A stretch of 59,898 nt of DNA from Prevotella sp. (lineage in GTDB: Bacteria > Bacteroidota > Bacteroidia > Bacteroidales > Bacteroidaceae), in NCBI GenBank assembly GCA_016281815.1, contig JAEEJK010000031.1, forward strand, positions 1 through 59,898, read 5' to 3'. Position numbers and translations under genes: made by a program. The notes beneath the pieces were generated by a model that was not told the DNA's origin, searched no databases, and saw nothing but the letters and a program-made list of their open reading frames with translations. Shown here piece after piece: positions 58,001 to 59,898 of this stretch (position 1 is the first letter of the stretch; each line of letters opens with the position of its first letter).

Positions 58001-59898
58001 TGGCAGCCCAGTCGTCAAGTTTATCACTGCCACCAGCCAGGGTCATGGATGCGCTCTCAAGAGGCTGGTTTTCTGCTTCATCGTATTTATTTGTCGTCTT
58101 GTTCCAGTTGGTGTAGTTCTTCGCAGCGTCGCGGGCGGTTTTCTTCTTGCCTTGGTCTTTATCGGGGTCCACACCATTGTAGACGAGTTGGATATACCAT
58201 TGGAATAACTGCCTCGTGATGTCGACGGTGCTGCCGGTCTTGATGGTGAATTTATTACTAATCTTGAGATTGAATTCGGGTGCGGTGCCCCAGCCGAAAC
58301 CGCCGTCTTCGAACGCCCGGGATGCCTTGTCGGCATCATTGGGGGTATTGACGCTCTCCTGGGCATGTCCTTCCACCTCTTTCTCTTGGTCCTCCTGATT
58401 GAAATACACATTGCAGAGACGAGGGAAGCCCTCATAGGTAGACGTCGGTGTTTGGAGCGTGAGCGCCACTTCGGTGTTGTAGGGCAGGTCATCGGTCAGG
58501 TCGTAGCGGGTGAAGAAATAGTCGCGGGTGAAGTGGGTGAACACCTTGCTGCTCACAATCTCGGTATCGATATTCCTGAGGGTATGTTGGGCGCCGCTCT
58601 CCACCTCTCTGGCTGTCATCGAGCAAGTAGGTGCAACGCTTCCCTTTGGACAGGAGAAGGTGACCTCCATCTGGGCAAACTTTTCCGTGGGATTGTTGTT
58701 GAACAGTTTGGGATACTCGGTTCCGCCATTTTCCATGAACGAGATGGTCTCGACAGGCAAACGCCCGGAGAGATTGAACTCTTGTTCCTCGCAGAGGGCA
58801 TAGTCGATGGAATCGCGTGTGACGGCCACATGTTGGTCTTCCATGTGGCGCAGGTATTGGTCGCTGATGGCAATGCCGCTGGCATCGGGCTGTCCAGCCT
58901 TCAGCGTGAGTTTCGCCGTACACAGTTCCTCGTCGAGTATGCGCGATTCTGCCATGGCAGCACCCTTGTAGCGGTAGAGTATGGGCAGACAGCCAGGCAC
59001 GAGAATCTCAATGTAGGCATGATGAGCATAAGTGTGAATAAGGTGTGATTGGCTTGCGGCATCGTAACCCAGATATGACAGCGAGGCATCGTCGATGTAG
59101 TGCCCCTTGCTGTCGACGCGGTGAACGTTGATGTTGGCCTTGGTGATGCGCGTGCCGTCCTCGGTAAACAATTGTAGGAACAGTGTGTCGTACTTCTCAA
59201 ACAGACCGGTACCTAACCAGTTGAAGTTCATCAACTCGCGGTTCTCGTGCTTGGTGAGATTGAACATGGTCTCTAATCGGGGTATCTCCATCTTGTTGTC
59301 GATGTCGATGCCTGAGTGCATGAATTCCATGTTCATGCGCATCTTGTCGTAACCTTCGTTAACGTTGCCGGTGAGGAAATAGATGTCGGTAAGGGTGTGG
59401 CCCTTGGGCACGTAAAAACTTTGGAAATAGGTGGAGCGCAGTTGCAGTGTGTTGCGCTCTACCTGCAACTGACCGTTGGCATCGGTGTAGGTGGTGACGT
59501 ACTCCATGCCGTAGGTGTTGCCCGTCGACTGCCGCTTTTGGTCGAGTTGGAAGATGTAGACGTTTTCGTTGTCCCAGTCGTAAACCCAGTAACGGAATAC
59601 GAAGGGCTTGTCCTTGCTGCCCTTTTTCTTGACGGTGACGGTGATGTGGCCCTCTGAAGAAAAGAGCGGCATGTTGGCAAAGAAATAACTGGTGGTATTG
59701 AGCGTCAACTTGTAGGGGTTGCCCTCATCGGTCTTGACGCCATAGTCCACCTCCACTTCATAGATACCGGTTTTTCCACTACCGTCGTTGATACGGAAGG
59801 CGAGCAGCGTCTCGTCGCGCATACGCCAGAACAGTTCCTGGTCTTCCAACCCTTTCATGCGCGTGTCTTTCAACATGTCGGTGACGGCCTTCACATCA
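55080..59898 (-). CDS. Giant secreted protein with type IX-like C-terminal domain (N-terminus outside window)
   Basis: More than 1600 residues; the frame stays open to the window edge, so the start is missing. Visible parts are beta-rich with repeated aromatic turns (for example DFDGYMESEVQVVYDN in an Ig-like segment near the C-terminus). A membrane-barrel-like glycine-rich region lies around bases 57600-57900 (GGGARFAIQ, GFGWFWGP). The C-terminus has the NVRVFGYNGYLIYN and RGIYIL pattern of type IX sorting domains. No catalytic motif is recognised. It is the first visible gene of the operon, with the BspA-like protein and the small acidic protein downstream. Confidence 0.75.
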   Translation of the reverse strand, partial: DVKAVTDMLKDTRMKGLEDQELFWRMRDETLLAFRINDGSGKTGIYEVEVDYGVKTDEGNPYKLTLNTTSYFFANMPLFSSEGHITVTVKKKGSKDKPFVFRYWVYDWDNENVYIFQLDQKRQSTGNTYGMEYVTTYTDANGQLQVERNTLQLRSTYFQSFYVPKGHTLTDIYFLTGNVNEGYDKMRMNMEFMHSGIDIDNKMEIPRLETMFNLTKHENRELMNFNWLGTGLFEKYDTLFLQLFTEDGTRITKANINVHRVDSKGHYIDDASLSYLGYDAASQSHLIHTYAHHAYIEILVPGCLPILYRYKGAAMAESRILDEELCTAKLTLKAGQPDASGIAISDQYLRHMEDQHVAVTRDSIDYALCEEQEFNLSGRLPVETISFMENGGTEYPKLFNNNPTEKFAQMEVTFSCPKGSVAPTCSMTAREVESGAQHTLRNIDTEIVSSKVFTHFTRDYFFTRYDLTDDLPYNTEVALTLQTPTSTYEGFPRLCNVYFNQEDQEKEVEGHAQESVNTPNDADKASRAFEDGGFGWGTAPEFNLKISNKFTIKTGSTVDITRQLFQWYIQLVYNGVDPDKDQGKKKTARDAAKNYTNWNKTTNKYDEAENQPLESASMTLAGGSDKLDDWAAKEANRIFQVNANHIGWYFGGGARFAIQAKLPKFSDFQISEFSGYLEGGFGWFWGPPTDGKIGTVTKVTKLVPIDLDFGAVFDANFRLDAALMSFNDKAMSFDNFGFFAGLGATARAGAWFGIKAKRNPIVDCGINMRAGAKLSAEAGYATPFMSKECGAGTRFNLLALIEAHIYLRTFFCHMSYQMGWKWGKQFFIPNNGHNPYHKDFPYWIPKDVNQSTVANAYRPVRVPKASDMGRPLVTDVAINANPHFIDEKHVVYNAIGNPSDYNDDHVAIRCLEEDDGHHFNVSSPGLAAGQHMRSKCGEPEVVAYQQVCSAVNSNEITDDNVMQKTLEQNRHTQIKAAIRQGADSWHETIVTPDDGYLDKRPVVTMQEDGKAALVYEHGQMELINDTLPPDSLYSYALNGELMLRTYEPDKGWSEPTHLFDITPQQAVNYYDLIMRGDTVLVGASIYDALTDSIRMTYASKPLKSNQVTYVDEQISPYSFFMNRVGKYAVIAMAYERCDSVREVFVKTLAMSGHGDGHAGCDLGVDHSTPDRVKIICDRSNKDAQDFAVLWTEANNVVRDPAEGSYSTDNMGTILNASRVHLSDTPAVTYPLTVAAATDSLQLIDFDGFLNDDYVAVVYTLSDPQSGGAVIMKNEKVFTNGFEADVTYSREALLSSSTLPVNVTIRNTGTSSINAADVIINGTTLPIEDAFVAPLTQKTFTVNYPLTADFDGYMESEVQVVYDNVFKKSVQTTRRGVRRNLRRGVKSFKRELVAYNDIDCRIVNRHIDAENGVNTFLVELTDRSTYGLLPGTGLKIGVHPRLGITQTITDQAQALVTDADFHQVGNSRKAYATVYVSGITEIIDGYIYPTIVNLNHTDDNTTYIENATAGRNASAVTLFPSDDPTYIDALRYGHAKATHHTLVERYDGGIRLSGIQEGSNVRVFGYNGYLIYNKPKAAGTTLNIPLSTRGIYILSTGNEIFKYSYE

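Noticed and set aside
1..59898. CRISPR array, tRNA, rRNA, prophage or full insertion sequence
   Set aside because: I saw no regular spaced repeats, no cloverleaf-like sequence and no integrase or transposase gene; this is by eye, not a search.

Overview
The window reads as a chromosomal segment of a gut- or rumen-type Bacteroidales bacterium, most likely Prevotella or a close relative. The evidence is: many exported glycoside hydrolases; a hybrid two-component system (HTCS) sensor; giant secreted proteins with BspA-like leucine-rich and GLUG repeats and Por/type IX-like C-terminal tails; and a recurring TAnnTTTG box (the Bacteroidetes -7 promoter element) just upstream of gene starts with no consistent Shine-Dalgarno sequence. 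I saw no rRNA, tRNA, CRISPR array, complete insertion sequence or phage gene.

Layout. 1-1626: 3' part of a secreted protein with two tandem carbohydrate-binding-like domains. 1627-2064: terminator, a 137-base palindromic REP-like element between two copies of a ~50-base repeat, and a promoter. 2065-5512: a DUF6057-type membrane protein and a PD40/TolB-like lipoprotein with a CxxCH motif. 5544-16380: plant cell-wall degradation and sensing, with an alpha/beta hydrolase, a GH51 arabinofuranosidase, an HTCS sensor coupled to an unknown exported protein, a PL22-type oligogalacturonide lyase and a GH105 unsaturated glycuronyl hydrolase. 16381-16792: a gap with a probable small transcript. 16793-21837: a beta-propeller/DUF362 fusion followed by a GH2 enzyme, with a heptanucleotide repeat at their junction. 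21879-25119: housekeeping and transport genes (YeaQ-like, GNAT, exported flavin reductase, EamA, ZIP). 25158-31515: translationally close GH2 and GH115 enzymes. 31599-33969: a compact operon of beta-carbonic anhydrase, a cupin-MsrA fusion and YjbQ, followed by RidA. 34000-37788: a GH2 beta-galactosidase with a LamG-like insertion. 38093-44355: small enzymes, several flavin-related, ending in an esterase, an unknown protein and a CE15-like glucuronoyl esterase. 44368-49247: an AraC regulator next to an exported CMD-cupin protein, an exported amidohydrolase/monooxygenase operon ending in a truncated aldo/keto reductase, and a nitroreductase. 49259-59898: two giant secreted proteins (one running off the window) and a small acidic protein in one operon.

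How the genes fit together. The CAZymes point to pectin side chains, galacturonides and glucuronoxylan: GH51 removes arabinose, PL22 and GH105 finish unsaturated (rhamno)galacturonides, GH115 and CE15 act on glucuronic acid decorations, and GH2 enzymes trim galactose or mannose-type residues. No SusC/SusD pair is present, so these are accessory loci rather than one canonical polysaccharide utilisation locus. A second theme is that several enzyme families normally found in the cytosol (flavin reductase, PNPOx-like, CMD-cupin, ABM monooxygenase, amidohydrolase) carry Sec or lipoprotein signals here, suggesting an envelope-located redox or detoxification set. The best candidates for something undescribed are the heptad arrays abutting start codons, the 16.5 kb small transcript, the REP-like element, the cupin-MsrA operon, and the small acidic protein that follows the giant secreted proteins.
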